Shown here piece by piece: positions 45,717 through 54,451 of a stretch of DNA of 64,000 nucleotides. The translations under genes and the position numbers were made by a program. Source of the DNA: Piscinibacter sp. (GTDB taxonomy: Bacteria; Pseudomonadota; Gammaproteobacteria; Burkholderiales; Burkholderiaceae_C); contig JAGOAS010000013.1 of the NCBI GenBank assembly GCA_017983795.1, positions 46,763 to 110,762 of the forward strand, in the 5' to 3' direction. Each line of letters starts with the position of its first letter. Positions within the stretch are counted from its first letter, which is position 1. The notes below the pieces were generated by a model that was not told the DNA's origin, made no database searches, and was given only the letters and a program-made list of their open reading frames with translations.

Positions 45717-46140
45717 CAACGAGCCTTCTAAGCTGTTGAATCGTAAGGCGCTCGTCGCTGCTTCGCAGACTTTTACCGTCATTTTTACCGTCAAAGTGCG
45801 GGGCACCAGCATTGGCGCGGGTTTGCGGGCGGTTCGGCCGGAAGTGACCTTTCGAGATCTATCGACATCTATCGACTCCCGCGACCTTCGCGGACACCGT
45901 CGGCGAGGCATCGGCGTCGCTCAGGGCAACGACCAAGAAGGGCTGGCATCGAGCGCCTTAAGCTATTGTCCCGACTCGATTTTTCGCCCATTTTTTTACC
46001 GTCACGAGCCGCACGGGCGGGGCAGTTGAAAGTCACCATCAAGATCGATCGACTCGCTCGTCTCGGAGAACGATCTGGCGGAGCCAGATCAACCTCAAGC
46101 ATTCTGGCAGAGCGCTTCACTAGCGGACAGTGTCGACCGC
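45713..46140. other. Non-coding terminal region of the ICE
   Basis: About 430 bases of visibly lower GC than the flanking chromosome, without a credible gene. It contains three copies of TTTTACCGTCA and runs of T. This composition fits an attachment-site arm region where integrase and accessory proteins bind. A 70-residue open frame that reads through into the guaA tail is not considered a gene. Confidence 0.6.
45771..46004. repeat. Three direct repeats TTTTACCGTCA (possible integrase arm sites)
   Basis: Copies are at 45771-45781, 45783-45793 (12 bases apart, about one helical turn) and 45994-46004, all in the same orientation. They lie within 60-300 bases of the inferred crossover, as arm-type sites of tyrosine recombinases do. 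Confidence 0.6.
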
Positions 46141-48405
46141 TCACTGCGGACTTGGCCGATGTTGCGTTCGATCGCGCAGATCCCAAACAGCCTCCGTCTC
46201 GATCACCTCAATGAAGCGCTCTGCACTGAACCCGTCCGGATACAGAGTCCAGGCAGATCTGCTTGTATCGGCTTCACCCGACTGGTCTTCCCGGTAGTTC
46301 CCGGCGAGGAGACCTTCGGGGTCGTTCAAGAGGTGACGATCATCGCGAAGCGCGATCAACAGCTCTTCGACTGAGACCTTCAGAAAGCCGGCGAAGCGCT
46401 TGTGGTCGCACTCGATGGATGTGTCGGCGATCCAACCATGGTGGCGAGTTGGGGCACGATCCTCAGTCAAGTCGAGCAACGCACGAAGCTCGGGATCCGA
46501 GGCCATTGCCACCGAAACCGCTTCGACCTTGCGGCGAAGTTGCTGACCGGCCTTGCGAAGCGTCGTGGTGGAGTGCAGCCACGCGTCACGCTGCGATCGT
46601 CGCATGAACGTCGACTTCACCTCGATGACGAACAGATGCTGGCCAAGGGTGGCGATCAGGTCCACCTCGCCAGGGTCATCCAGGTCGCGCGGCGGCTTCC
46701 AATTGAGCAGCGTCTTGAATCCGCGCGTCTCCATAAGCCGAGCCAGACCGGCCTCGATCCGTCGCGCCTCGTCCCGAGCCTGCCCGCGCCGAGCGCCGAG
46801 CCGCCTCAGGTTGTTGATCGCCGCCGCGCTGTTGTTCTGCACTCCAACGACCCACGGCAACTGCACAAGCGACGCCCCGAACTTGAGGACCGGCCGCTCG
46901 AACAGGTGGGGCTGAAGACCGGGCTCATTGCGCTGAAGCCGCTCCGCTGTCGCGACCATGTCGTAGGTCCAGAAGTCCAGGATCGCGGATGCCATCCTTG
47001 GATTGCCCGCGGGCTCCGACTTCGTGACCGTCCACCCGGTGATGTTGGACACCTTCGAGTCTCGGCTCGACCAAGTGAGTGGCATTCGGTTCTGAAGCCC
47101 GTCGCGCAGACCGTCCATGGCCAGACGCTGCAACGCCACGATCCAGTCGCCCGACGCATCGACGCGTTCCGCAAAGGCGGCCAAGAAATCCCGCAGGAAG
47201 AAGGCGGACATCAGGTCGAGCGACAACAGCGCCCGGAAGAGATCGACCGTCTCTCCGGAGTCAGACGTCACTTCGTCGGCGACGCCGTACGCCTCACGCA
47301 GTCGAAGCTGCGCTTGCAGAGAGCGCAGCCAAGCCACGCGGTTGGCCTCGGCGTTCTCCGTTCGACCGATCATCCACGTGGCCGGATCGGCGGCCACCTG
47401 CTCGACGTAGGTGTCGACGGCACGGTGGAACCAGTACCCGTGCAGGCGCTCGAGCTTCAGCCCGTCGCGTTGCCACGCCGCCCTCGCCGCCGGATCGACT
47501 TCGACGATCTCCAGCCGATCGCCGCTCCGCTCGAAGCGAATGCCATCGTCGTAGCTGAACGCGTCGGCGGACCTGGAGATGAACTCGTTCAACTCGACCT
47601 GCGCGTCCATCAGCGCGTGAAAGGCGCTCAGATACCGAAAGGCCTCGCCCGTGCTGGTCGTGCCGGATTCGAAGAGGACCGGTCGAAGATGCCGCGCGAT
47701 CGACCTCCCGATGCTGTCGTCCGTCAGCTTCAGTGACGAGCCGCTGGCCCCTGCGAGCTTCCACGCGAGCAGATCGCTGAGTGCATCCCAAGCGACTTGG
47801 ACATCAGCCCCGGAACGCGGTGCGGGCAGTTTGCCGGTGAAGTCCTTCGGCACGAGCACTTCGAAGGCATAGAGGCTCGCGTAGATCAAGACGTCGAAGA
47901 CCGACAACCCCGCCAGCTGCGCCTTGTGCGCTTCCAGGGCCGCGACCCGTTCGCGATGCGCCCGGGCAAACAGGTCGAGCACACGGCACAACTCAGCCAC
48001 CGCTTCGCATTCGGACGCCGCCTGGTCCAACTCGGCTCGTCGTGGAGAGTTCGGGTTCAGAACGAGCCCGGAGTGCCTGACCGCGCGTATCAACGCCTCG
48101 GGCGCCTCGCGCGCGACCCGCGTCACCAATCGATCGGCAGTGACAGGCTCCTGCCCGAGGTAACGCGCCAGGGCGAGCGACATCGCTTCGGCCCCCCACG
48201 CGTCGGGCGGGCAGCACCTCACAACGTCGCTAGACCAGAAGAGGCCGTCGCGCTCCTTCTTCGTGAGCTTCTTCTTGCCAACCGGTGAAGGCTTTCCGTC
48301 AAGGTAGGCAGTCCCGACTCGCTCGACGGCGATCCGTTGCGAAACACCGTCCCCGATCAAGCGAACGAACAGGCCGTCATAGTAGTTCGTCGCGCGCTGA
48401 ACCAT
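46141..48405 (-). CDS. Large cargo protein with C-terminal PD-(D/E)XK nuclease-like domain
   Basis: This 754-residue protein matches no family I know over its first 550 residues, which are helical and soluble-looking. Near the C-terminus, E-A-G-L-A-R-L-M, then E-V-D-L-I-A (Asp 582), then V-I-E-V-K (Glu 595, Lys 597), and a later Q-Q-L-R-R helix match the order of a PD-(D/E)XK endonuclease core. This suggests metal-dependent DNA cleavage. It is last in the cargo operon, 38 bases after the membrane protein. GC is lower than in the chromosomal genes, indicating transfer. Confidence 0.75.
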   Translation of the reverse strand: MVQRATNYYDGLFVRLIGDGVSQRIAVERVGTAYLDGKPSPVGKKKLTKKERDGLFWSSDVVRCCPPDAWGAEAMSLALARYLGQEPVTADRLVTRVAREAPEALIRAVRHSGLVLNPNSPRRAELDQAASECEAVAELCRVLDLFARAHRERVAALEAHKAQLAGLSVFDVLIYASLYAFEVLVPKDFTGKLPAPRSGADVQVAWDALSDLLAWKLAGASGSSLKLTDDSIGRSIARHLRPVLFESGTTSTGEAFRYLSAFHALMDAQVELNEFISRSADAFSYDDGIRFERSGDRLEIVEVDPAARAAWQRDGLKLERLHGYWFHRAVDTYVEQVAADPATWMIGRTENAEANRVAWLRSLQAQLRLREAYGVADEVTSDSGETVDLFRALLSLDLMSAFFLRDFLAAFAERVDASGDWIVALQRLAMDGLRDGLQNRMPLTWSSRDSKVSNITGWTVTKSEPAGNPRMASAILDFWTYDMVATAERLQRNEPGLQPHLFERPVLKFGASLVQLPWVVGVQNNSAAAINNLRRLGARRGQARDEARRIEAGLARLMETRGFKTLLNWKPPRDLDDPGEVDLIATLGQHLFVIEVKSTFMRRSQRDAWLHSTTTLRKAGQQLRRKVEAVSVAMASDPELRALLDLTEDRAPTRHHGWIADTSIECDHKRFAGFLKVSVEELLIALRDDRHLLNDPEGLLAGNYREDQSGEADTSRSAWTLYPDGFSAERFIEVIETEAVWDLRDRTQHRPSPQ

Positions 48406-48443
48406 GATCGGATGACCGGCATCGGCAATTCATTGAGAGACGA

Positions 48444-49742
48444 TCATGGGGTCGTCGCCTCTTCTTTGCCGGGCTTCTCGAAGTTGGCTGGCACGCGCTG
48501 GAAGTACTTCTTCAGTGCCCAGCCAGTGCGATGCTCCTGGTAGAGCCAGTGGTAGTACTCGAACTCGATCCACTTGCCGCGTTCCGAGATCGGCCGGACC
48601 ACCTCTCGCGGCAGCAACTTGCCCTGAACGGCAGACCCGGGCTCCGGCTTGGACCGAACTATGGCCACGCGATCCAGAACGACGAAGCGCTCCTCCTGCC
48701 GTTTGGCTTCTTGCACCAAGGCCCTCTCCACCAACTTCGTGAGGGCATCGATCGTCTTTCGTTGCGCCTCCAGGTGGGTGCCAAGCGCCTCGATCCTCTC
48801 GGTCTGTCCCGCGAGCGTTCTGTCGGCCGCTGCCTGCCACTGTGAAGAGCTGAACTCTTGGTAAAGCGGGACCAGTACCGCGAGTATGAAACTCAGCAGT
48901 GTCATCAACTCCAAGGCCTTGCGGCTGAGACCGACACCGTCTTCTTGCTGAACAAACTGGACGTTGATTGACCCATCCGGGTTGATGCCCATCGCCGCAA
49001 GCTGCGCCTTGATGCCCTCCGGCCCAAGCACTTTCGCGAGCGTGGCGGCAGAGGCTGCATCCATGACGGGCAAGGACAGCCTGCCCATTTGCTCCTGCAG
49101 TGCCTGCAAGGGGCCGAGCGAGTCCAGCAAGGGCTGAGGAACGACCCAACGCTTGTTGGCCTCCTCGAAGCTCTTCATGAGCTGCCCGATACCACTACTG
49201 ACCGAGGCATCAGCAAGTATCTTGCGAGCACTCTCGATCGAGCCCTCTATGCTCGAATGCATGGCCTTCAGAAGGGCACTGGATCCCGTGGCTTGTTCCA
49301 CGAGCTTGGCCAACTGTCCCGACGCAGCAAGTGGTTTCGCGAGGTCCTCCAACATCCGCTGGGTCGCACTGTCCTTCAGAAGCGCATTGCGAATGTCTTG
49401 AAGAGGTTCGAGCATTTTTCTGATGCTCTCTTGTTCGGTCCTTTGCACCTCCTGCCATTGCTTCGCCATCTGGACAGCCAGCGAGTTCTCCGGGATGAGC
49501 AGCTTCATCTGTTCAGCGACGGAGTAGGCCTGCAGCTCCTTTGCCTGCTTACTCAGCTGGGCCGCAAGAGACGTGTCTCCCACCAGCTTCTTCATCTGCT
49601 CTGCGAGGCTGTGGCTCTGGGCAATGGCCGCCATCCAAGAGGCGCGCTCCAGTTCCAATCTGCGCAGTTCACCGGCCACACCGCTGGTCAGCAAGCCACC
49701 GATCTTGTCGAGTTCCAAGCTCTTCAGGGCGTCGCTCTGCAC
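48444..49742 (-). CDS. Coiled-coil membrane protein with C-terminal SH3-like domain
   Basis: This 432-residue protein starts from a GTG four bases after the protease stop; a longer open frame upstream would overlap the protease. Residues 1-240 are amphipathic heptad-like helices, including a repeated S-L/V-A-E-Q-M-K-x-L unit. One transmembrane helix lies at about residues 276-296 (L-L-S-F-I-L-A-V-L-V-P-L), followed by a second coiled coil and a bacterial SH3-like domain (about residues 365-425, with V-R-S-K-P and G-W-A-L-K-K-Y-F). I do not recognise the family. It looks like a sensor or membrane effector. Confidence 0.72.
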   Translation of the reverse strand: MQSDALKSLELDKIGGLLTSGVAGELRRLELERASWMAAIAQSHSLAEQMKKLVGDTSLAAQLSKQAKELQAYSVAEQMKLLIPENSLAVQMAKQWQEVQRTEQESIRKMLEPLQDIRNALLKDSATQRMLEDLAKPLAASGQLAKLVEQATGSSALLKAMHSSIEGSIESARKILADASVSSGIGQLMKSFEEANKRWVVPQPLLDSLGPLQALQEQMGRLSLPVMDAASAATLAKVLGPEGIKAQLAAMGINPDGSINVQFVQQEDGVGLSRKALELMTLLSFILAVLVPLYQEFSSSQWQAAADRTLAGQTERIEALGTHLEAQRKTIDALTKLVERALVQEAKRQEERFVVLDRVAIVRSKPEPGSAVQGKLLPREVVRPISERGKWIEFEYYHWLYQEHRTGWALKKYFQRVPANFEKPGKEEATTP

Positions 49743-49746
49743 GATT

Positions 49747-52236
49747 TCAGACCACGATGGCAACCTTGTTGGCGATGACGGCGTACAGGTCCACTTCGGT
49801 CTGCTCGGTGTGGATCGACACGACGAGGCTGTATCTCGCCGGAAGCGCGTAGCGTTCGAGCGCAGGTCGCGAACGCCACCAACCAGCCGATGGGTACACC
49901 GCGATGAATCCCCTGCTGGCCAAGTCTGCAGCGGTGCCTTGCCAGACATCGCGATGAAGCGACCCACGGTGACGCTGCCGCTCCCCCAGGTACCAATCCG
50001 TGTCCTTCGGGTTCGCCGCATCGCCTTCGTCTTCGCGCTGGGCGGCGGCGTTCACTCGTGCGATGAAGTCATCCGTCGACGCGTCGAGCGGCCGTTGGAC
50101 GTCGAACCTGAGGCGGTGCGACGGATAGTGGAACTTCGACGACACGCCTCTCGCCGAAGGGTTGGGCTCGACGAAGTAGGACAACGTGACATGCAACTGC
50201 ACCTCGGCATCGCCGAGCGCTTCCAGCTCTTCCTTTGGCCAAGGAAGTGCGTGCAAATTCATGTCGCGGCTGACGACGCCCCTCTTCTCGTCTTTGCCAT
50301 AGGGATGGACCTGGTCTTCGACCACCAACGTCAGCGAGTTGCCCGCGCTCCAGAGTGCCCGGTCGAGATCTGGCATGCCCCAGCCGCAGTGCCGGATGAG
50401 ATTGACATAGTCTTTCTTGGTCGGCTTGGCATTGGTGGGCAGATACATCTGCAGCATTGCGGGCGTCCACCTCGCGGAATGAACGATCAGCGCACGAACC
50501 GTCTCGGCACGCAGCTGCGGATAGGCCGCCATGATCTGTGCGGCCATGCGCGCACACAGCGCCGAGGCGGCGCTGGTGGCATTGGTCGTCGTGAACAGCC
50601 GCTCATTCGGTCGGTGGTTTGTCGTGAGCAGGTTCAGGCTCGACATCCCCACCGCACCTTGCTGGTCCTTGGCGACGTTGCCCCCTTCGAAGACAACGTC
50701 GGGCTTGTGGGGCCACGCGGGGTCCCAGGTCCTAGACGTGGTGGTGTAGGGGCTCAAGCCGCCATCAGGTGCAATCGCGACCAACGAATCATGTTCGGTG
50801 TCGACCTTGTTCGTGCAGGCGCCCACGGTGATCGCATTCCATGCCTGACCCGGGTCGTGCACGAGGTTGGTCGACAGGCTGTCCGGATACTTCGCCCATG
50901 CATCGTGATCCCGAGTGTTCCCGGCGGCGAGTATGAATAGCCGCGGGTACTGACCGACGTTGTCGACATCGGCGGCCATCCGATCGATCATCGAAGACCA
51001 CGACGACGGGCGACCGCGGTCGCGGTAGTCAGAGGCGGTAACTGCGGATGCGAAAACCCGTCGCCGATCTGCAGCCGTGACCTCCGGTCGGCTGACCGCC
51101 TCGGCGAACAGATAGGCGTGGTGTTTGCTGTCGCCTTCGTTCGACCCCTCGTCTGGCGTCAGCTTGACCGATTCGAGCCGGTGCGCGACCTGCACCACAT
51201 CGGTCTCGCCCAGGACGTGCGTCAAGTCTCCATAGGCGGCAAGGCCTGCCAAGCCAGTGCCATGGTTCGCCGTGTCGTCGACTCCCCACGCGGGATTCAC
51301 CGAGTGCAGATCTGGCTCGGCGAGCAAGGGCTCAAGTAGTGGGTGGCCTCGATTGACGCCCGTGTCGAGGAAGCAGACGTGCGGCGCGTCCGTTCCCTCT
51401 GGGGCAAACTGAGCTTGCGCCAGCATGTCGTTCATCCACAGCCCCTGCTCCTCGACACCCATCGCATCGAAGAACTCGGCGGTGTCCTTGGCGCGGCGCA
51501 GTTCGGCAACACAGTTCAGCAGCATCACAGACTGTGTGAACTGACCCTGCGACCCGTACATCAGCAGGACGGTCCGTTCGGGGAACTCGGCTTGGTGTTC
51601 GCTGACGGCACAGCCCGCCAGTTGGGCGAGCTTTCTGAAATCTGAGACCACGGCCTGCCGGGCTGATCGCACCGGCAACCAGACCTCCCACCAGAACGCC
51701 TCATCTGGATTCTCTGGCAGTAGACCTGGATCGTCGGTCCAGAGAGCACGCAGCTCGGCGACGCGGATCGACGCGATCGTGTTCAGCAAGGCCTTGTGAT
51801 CCAGCGCCTGCCCATTCTTGCCCTTCTTTTCCTCCAAGTAGTCGGCGACGTAGCGCTCGAAATGACCGAGCCCTCCATCCGGTACGAACACATTGGCGTA
51901 GGTGACATCACCCTCTCTCCGTACGCTCAGCAGTTCGATCTTCTTCCGATCGTCAGCGAGGCTCTGGAAAGCCAGCTCTACATCGGGTTGACCGACGAAC
52001 TCAATCTGCAGGCCGAGTCCGCTCTCGAGCGCAAGCTCACGCTGAGACGCAGCCGCGGTGTCCGCTGCCGTCTCCAACTCTTGCAGCTGCCCCCGCAGGG
52101 CCTGCCCGTGCGCCTGGCGATCGCGCTCAGGTAGCTTCTTCTTTCTGCCGCCCGGACTGTGCGCAGTGAAGGCGTGCGGTTGCGACGTGCCGTGAAGGAG
52201 AAGGTGCGCGCGCTTATCGGCTGCTGGATCCGGCAT
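49747..52236 (-). CDS. Subtilisin-like (S8) serine protease of the cargo operon
   Basis: This 829-residue protein has an S8 catalytic domain in the middle: Asp 291 in F-L-D-T-G-V, His 325 in N-H-G-T-G-L-A-G, oxyanion Asn in L-A-A-G-N-T, and Ser 555 in A-T-S-A-A-S. There is no signal peptide, so it probably acts in the cytoplasm. The N-terminal 280 residues and C-terminal 200 residues are family-specific and may recognise substrate or partners. Its start overlaps the AAA+ ATPase gene by 23 bases, indicating coupled expression. Confidence 0.88.
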   Translation of the reverse strand: MPDPAADKRAHLLLHGTSQPHAFTAHSPGGRKKKLPERDRQAHGQALRGQLQELETAADTAAASQRELALESGLGLQIEFVGQPDVELAFQSLADDRKKIELLSVRREGDVTYANVFVPDGGLGHFERYVADYLEEKKGKNGQALDHKALLNTIASIRVAELRALWTDDPGLLPENPDEAFWWEVWLPVRSARQAVVSDFRKLAQLAGCAVSEHQAEFPERTVLLMYGSQGQFTQSVMLLNCVAELRRAKDTAEFFDAMGVEEQGLWMNDMLAQAQFAPEGTDAPHVCFLDTGVNRGHPLLEPLLAEPDLHSVNPAWGVDDTANHGTGLAGLAAYGDLTHVLGETDVVQVAHRLESVKLTPDEGSNEGDSKHHAYLFAEAVSRPEVTAADRRRVFASAVTASDYRDRGRPSSWSSMIDRMAADVDNVGQYPRLFILAAGNTRDHDAWAKYPDSLSTNLVHDPGQAWNAITVGACTNKVDTEHDSLVAIAPDGGLSPYTTTSRTWDPAWPHKPDVVFEGGNVAKDQQGAVGMSSLNLLTTNHRPNERLFTTTNATSAASALCARMAAQIMAAYPQLRAETVRALIVHSARWTPAMLQMYLPTNAKPTKKDYVNLIRHCGWGMPDLDRALWSAGNSLTLVVEDQVHPYGKDEKRGVVSRDMNLHALPWPKEELEALGDAEVQLHVTLSYFVEPNPSARGVSSKFHYPSHRLRFDVQRPLDASTDDFIARVNAAAQREDEGDAANPKDTDWYLGERQRHRGSLHRDVWQGTAADLASRGFIAVYPSAGWWRSRPALERYALPARYSLVVSIHTEQTEVDLYAVIANKVAIVV

Positions 52237-53242
52237 GGTTCACTGGCTTGTTGTTCTTTTCCAGCTTCTCACTCAACCTGCGACGCTCCAGGAGCGCCCG
52301 GCCGAGAGCATCCGCATCCACTCGCCCTCCTTCATGCATGACGACCTCCTTGATGGACTCGTCGACGGCACGGCGAATCTCCGCGAAGCTCAGACCGACA
52401 GTCTTCGCCGCCAACGCCTTGGCCGGCAATGGCTTTGGCGCGTAGGTGCCGAGACGAGACCGGATGAGAGCCATGGCCTGCTCTGGCGTCGGCAGGTGGT
52501 ACTCGATGACATCGTCGAAACGACGGAACAACGCGTAGTCCAGGATCTCCGGGTGATTCGTGGCCGCCAGGATCAGGCTCGTCGACTGGTCGCGCTCGAT
52601 CATCTGCAGGAAGCTATTGAGCACGCGTCGAATCTCGCCGACGTCGTTGGCCAATCCACGCTGTGATCCGATGGCGTCGAACTCGTCGAAGAAATAGACC
52701 CCGCGCACATCCGAGACGGCATCGAAGACCTGTCGCAGCTTCGCTGCAGTCTCGCCCATGAACTTGGTGATCAATGAATCCAAACGCACCAGGAACAGCG
52801 GAACCCCGAGCTCACCAGCCAATACGGCGGCTGTCATCGTCTTGCCGGTTCCCGGCGGACCCACGAGCAGAATCTTCCGTCGCGGTGAAAGTCCGTGCTC
52901 GCGAATACGCGCATGCAGTCGCTGCTCCTTCATGATTCGCTGCAACTGCTCGAAGACCGTCGGATCGAGCACCATGTCGGCCAGGCGATTCTTGGGATAG
53001 CTGACGTCCAGCAAGTTGGCCAGTTCGCCACGCGGCCGTGCCAACGGGACGAGCTTTCCAGGCTCGCTTGAGATGCTGCGCGTCTTGGCGGCATCGATCA
53101 TGTCGCGCAGCTCTTCGGCGAGCTTGCCGTGGCCAGCCTTCGCTTCATGCGCAGCGACCTGCATGGCGACGGAATAGAACTGGTTGTCGTCCCGACTGAT
53201 ATGGGACTTGACCAGTGCCTTCAGTTGATCCGCGCTAGCCAT
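52214..53242 (-). CDS. AAA+ ATPase partner of the S8 protease
   Basis: This 342-residue single-module AAA+ protein resembles FtsH/Vps4-type ATPases. It has Walker A G-P-P-G-T-G-K-T (Lys 134), Walker B F-F-D-E-F-D (Glu 187), sensor-1 A-A-T-N-H-P-E and an arginine-finger region R-R-F-D-D. The N-terminal 90 residues are helical and could bind partners. It has no protease domain of its own. Being immediately upstream of and overlapping the subtilisin gene, it probably unfolds or delivers substrates to it, or gates its activity. Confidence 0.9.
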   Translation of the reverse strand: MASADQLKALVKSHISRDDNQFYSVAMQVAAHEAKAGHGKLAEELRDMIDAAKTRSISSEPGKLVPLARPRGELANLLDVSYPKNRLADMVLDPTVFEQLQRIMKEQRLHARIREHGLSPRRKILLVGPPGTGKTMTAAVLAGELGVPLFLVRLDSLITKFMGETAAKLRQVFDAVSDVRGVYFFDEFDAIGSQRGLANDVGEIRRVLNSFLQMIERDQSTSLILAATNHPEILDYALFRRFDDVIEYHLPTPEQAMALIRSRLGTYAPKPLPAKALAAKTVGLSFAEIRRAVDESIKEVVMHEGGRVDADALGRALLERRRLSEKLEKNNKPVNHAGSSSR

Positions 53243-53284
53243 CTCTACCCTCCGCTCCCGCGATACCGATGGCCGAAAGACCCC

Positions 53285-53590
53285 TCAGCCACGGACCGCC
53301 CCCGCGTCGTTCGCCGAGAGAATCGATGACATGGCCGCGCGCTGCAGTCTCCCGGCCAGCCGACTATCGATGTTCCCCAACTCCTTCTCTTCAGATGCCA
53401 TCACGAAGAGCGCTCCAACAGGCACATGAAGCGCCTCGGCGATCTTCGTGATCATCGACAACGTCGGGTCGCGCTTGTTGTTCTCCAGCATCGACAGGTA
53501 CGACACCGAGCAATCGGCGCGAACCGCTACGTCGGTCTGAGACACGCCGCGCCGCTTCCGACACAGGCGAATAGCATTTCCCACGTCCAT
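53285..53590 (-). CDS. XRE-family helix-turn-helix regulator
   Basis: This 101-residue protein has an N-terminal Cro/C1-type HTH (about residues 6-60, with R-R-G-V-S-Q-T-D-V-A and V-S-Y-L-S-M-L-E-N-N-K-R-D-P-T) and a 40-residue C-terminal tail. It is the first gene of the cargo operon, 42 bases before the ATPase, so it likely represses that operon. Such regulators often lead defence operons on ICEs. Confidence 0.92.
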   Translation of the reverse strand: MDVGNAIRLCRKRRGVSQTDVAVRADCSVSYLSMLENNKRDPTLSMITKIAEALHVPVGALFVMASEEKELGNIDSRLAGRLQRAAMSSILSANDAGAVRG

Positions 53591-53655
53591 CGCGCACTAC
53601 CCCCCGCTGAATCGCCCAGGAAGCGGTGCTCCAATAGCCCGCCCTAGCCTCCCGG

Positions 53656-53675
53656 AATTTTACCAGCAGTGAAAT
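53656..53675 (-). promoter_or_regulatory. Candidate promoter/operator of the cargo operon
   Basis: On the minus strand ATTTCACTGCTGGTAAAAT contains a -10-like TAAAAT and an imperfect dyad TTTCAC-N5-GTAAA. It lies about 66-85 bases before the XRE start in an otherwise GC-rich spacer. It is a plausible XRE operator. No strong -35 box is visible. Confidence 0.4.
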
Positions 53676-53737
53676 CGCCGAGGAAGCTCTGTTTGCCGAG
53701 AGGCGCCGTCGACGAAAGCGCGGGGAGCCCAGCCACA

Positions 53738-54451
53738 CTACATGTGCTTCTTGTAGTACGCCCACTGCACAATCGCCAGGCCGCCGGTCAGCAGCGCGCC
53801 CAGAGTCACGCACAGTTCCCAAAGCACTGGCCCTGGCCACATCAACAGGGCGACACCGCCCAGCCCCAGCACCGCCAACTGCAGGTACTTCGCCCGGTGG
53901 TACAGGCTGGCCGACTCGCGCCCCCCGCAAGCCCGACGGATCGCACGCTGGGTGAACCCATCGGCGGCGCCGACCGCATACAGAAGCAGGAGCAGCGGCG
54001 CGAACCGCGCCAGGATCGCCGCGCGCACGCCGAGCAACTGGGTGCCGACCATCGCTGCCTCGATGCCCTCCCTGTGCGAGACATAGCTACGCCGCATGAT
54101 CGTGTCCGGGATCGACAGGGCTGACCCGTTGGCGAACTGCGTGCCCATGTCGTGGATGCCGGTGGCCTCGAACACGATCGAGTAGAGGGCATTCGCAGGC
54201 GCGGTGATGACGCCGGCGCCGGCGCCTTGTCGAGCGGCAAGCGCAATACCGCCGGCAAGATCGTGAGCCAGGAGATCCCGCAGTCGCTCGACCCCCTGCG
54301 GCCAGACCTTGAACACGAACACCCAGTCGACGATCCAGACGCACATCAGGAGCGCGACTAGACCCAGGGCCAGCGAGAAGGCCAGCTTCAGCGGGCCGAG
54401 CAGCACGCCCGCCAGCGCTCCGTCGTGAAAGGCCGCATTCCTAGACGTCAC
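53738..54451 (-). CDS. ICE integral membrane transfer protein (TIGR03747 type)
   Basis: This 237-residue protein has several hydrophobic helices (about residues 12-40, 145-165 and 185-225). It matches by position and pattern the conserved membrane protein encoded directly downstream of traD in PFGI-1-class ICEs. The GTG at 54451 overlaps the traD stop region by 11 bases. Its role is thought to be in the mating apparatus but has not been defined. The family name is from memory. Confidence 0.75.
   Translation of the reverse strand: MTSRNAAFHDGALAGVLLGPLKLAFSLALGLVALLMCVWIVDWVFVFKVWPQGVERLRDLLAHDLAGGIALAARQGAGAGVITAPANALYSIVFEATGIHDMGTQFANGSALSIPDTIMRRSYVSHREGIEAAMVGTQLLGVRAAILARFAPLLLLLYAVGAADGFTQRAIRRACGGRESASLYHRAKYLQLAVLGLGGVALLMWPGPVLWELCVTLGALLTGGLAIVQWAYYKKHM

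Noticed and set aside
45690-45760. A tRNA gene as the ICE target
   Set aside because: No cloverleaf could be drawn; the I-E-W-E-stop codons point to guaA instead.
45699-45911. A 70-codon minus-strand frame running into the guaA tail
   Set aside because: It has no ribosome-binding site or family resemblance and crosses the repeat region; it arises because ICE sequence is joined to the guaA stop.
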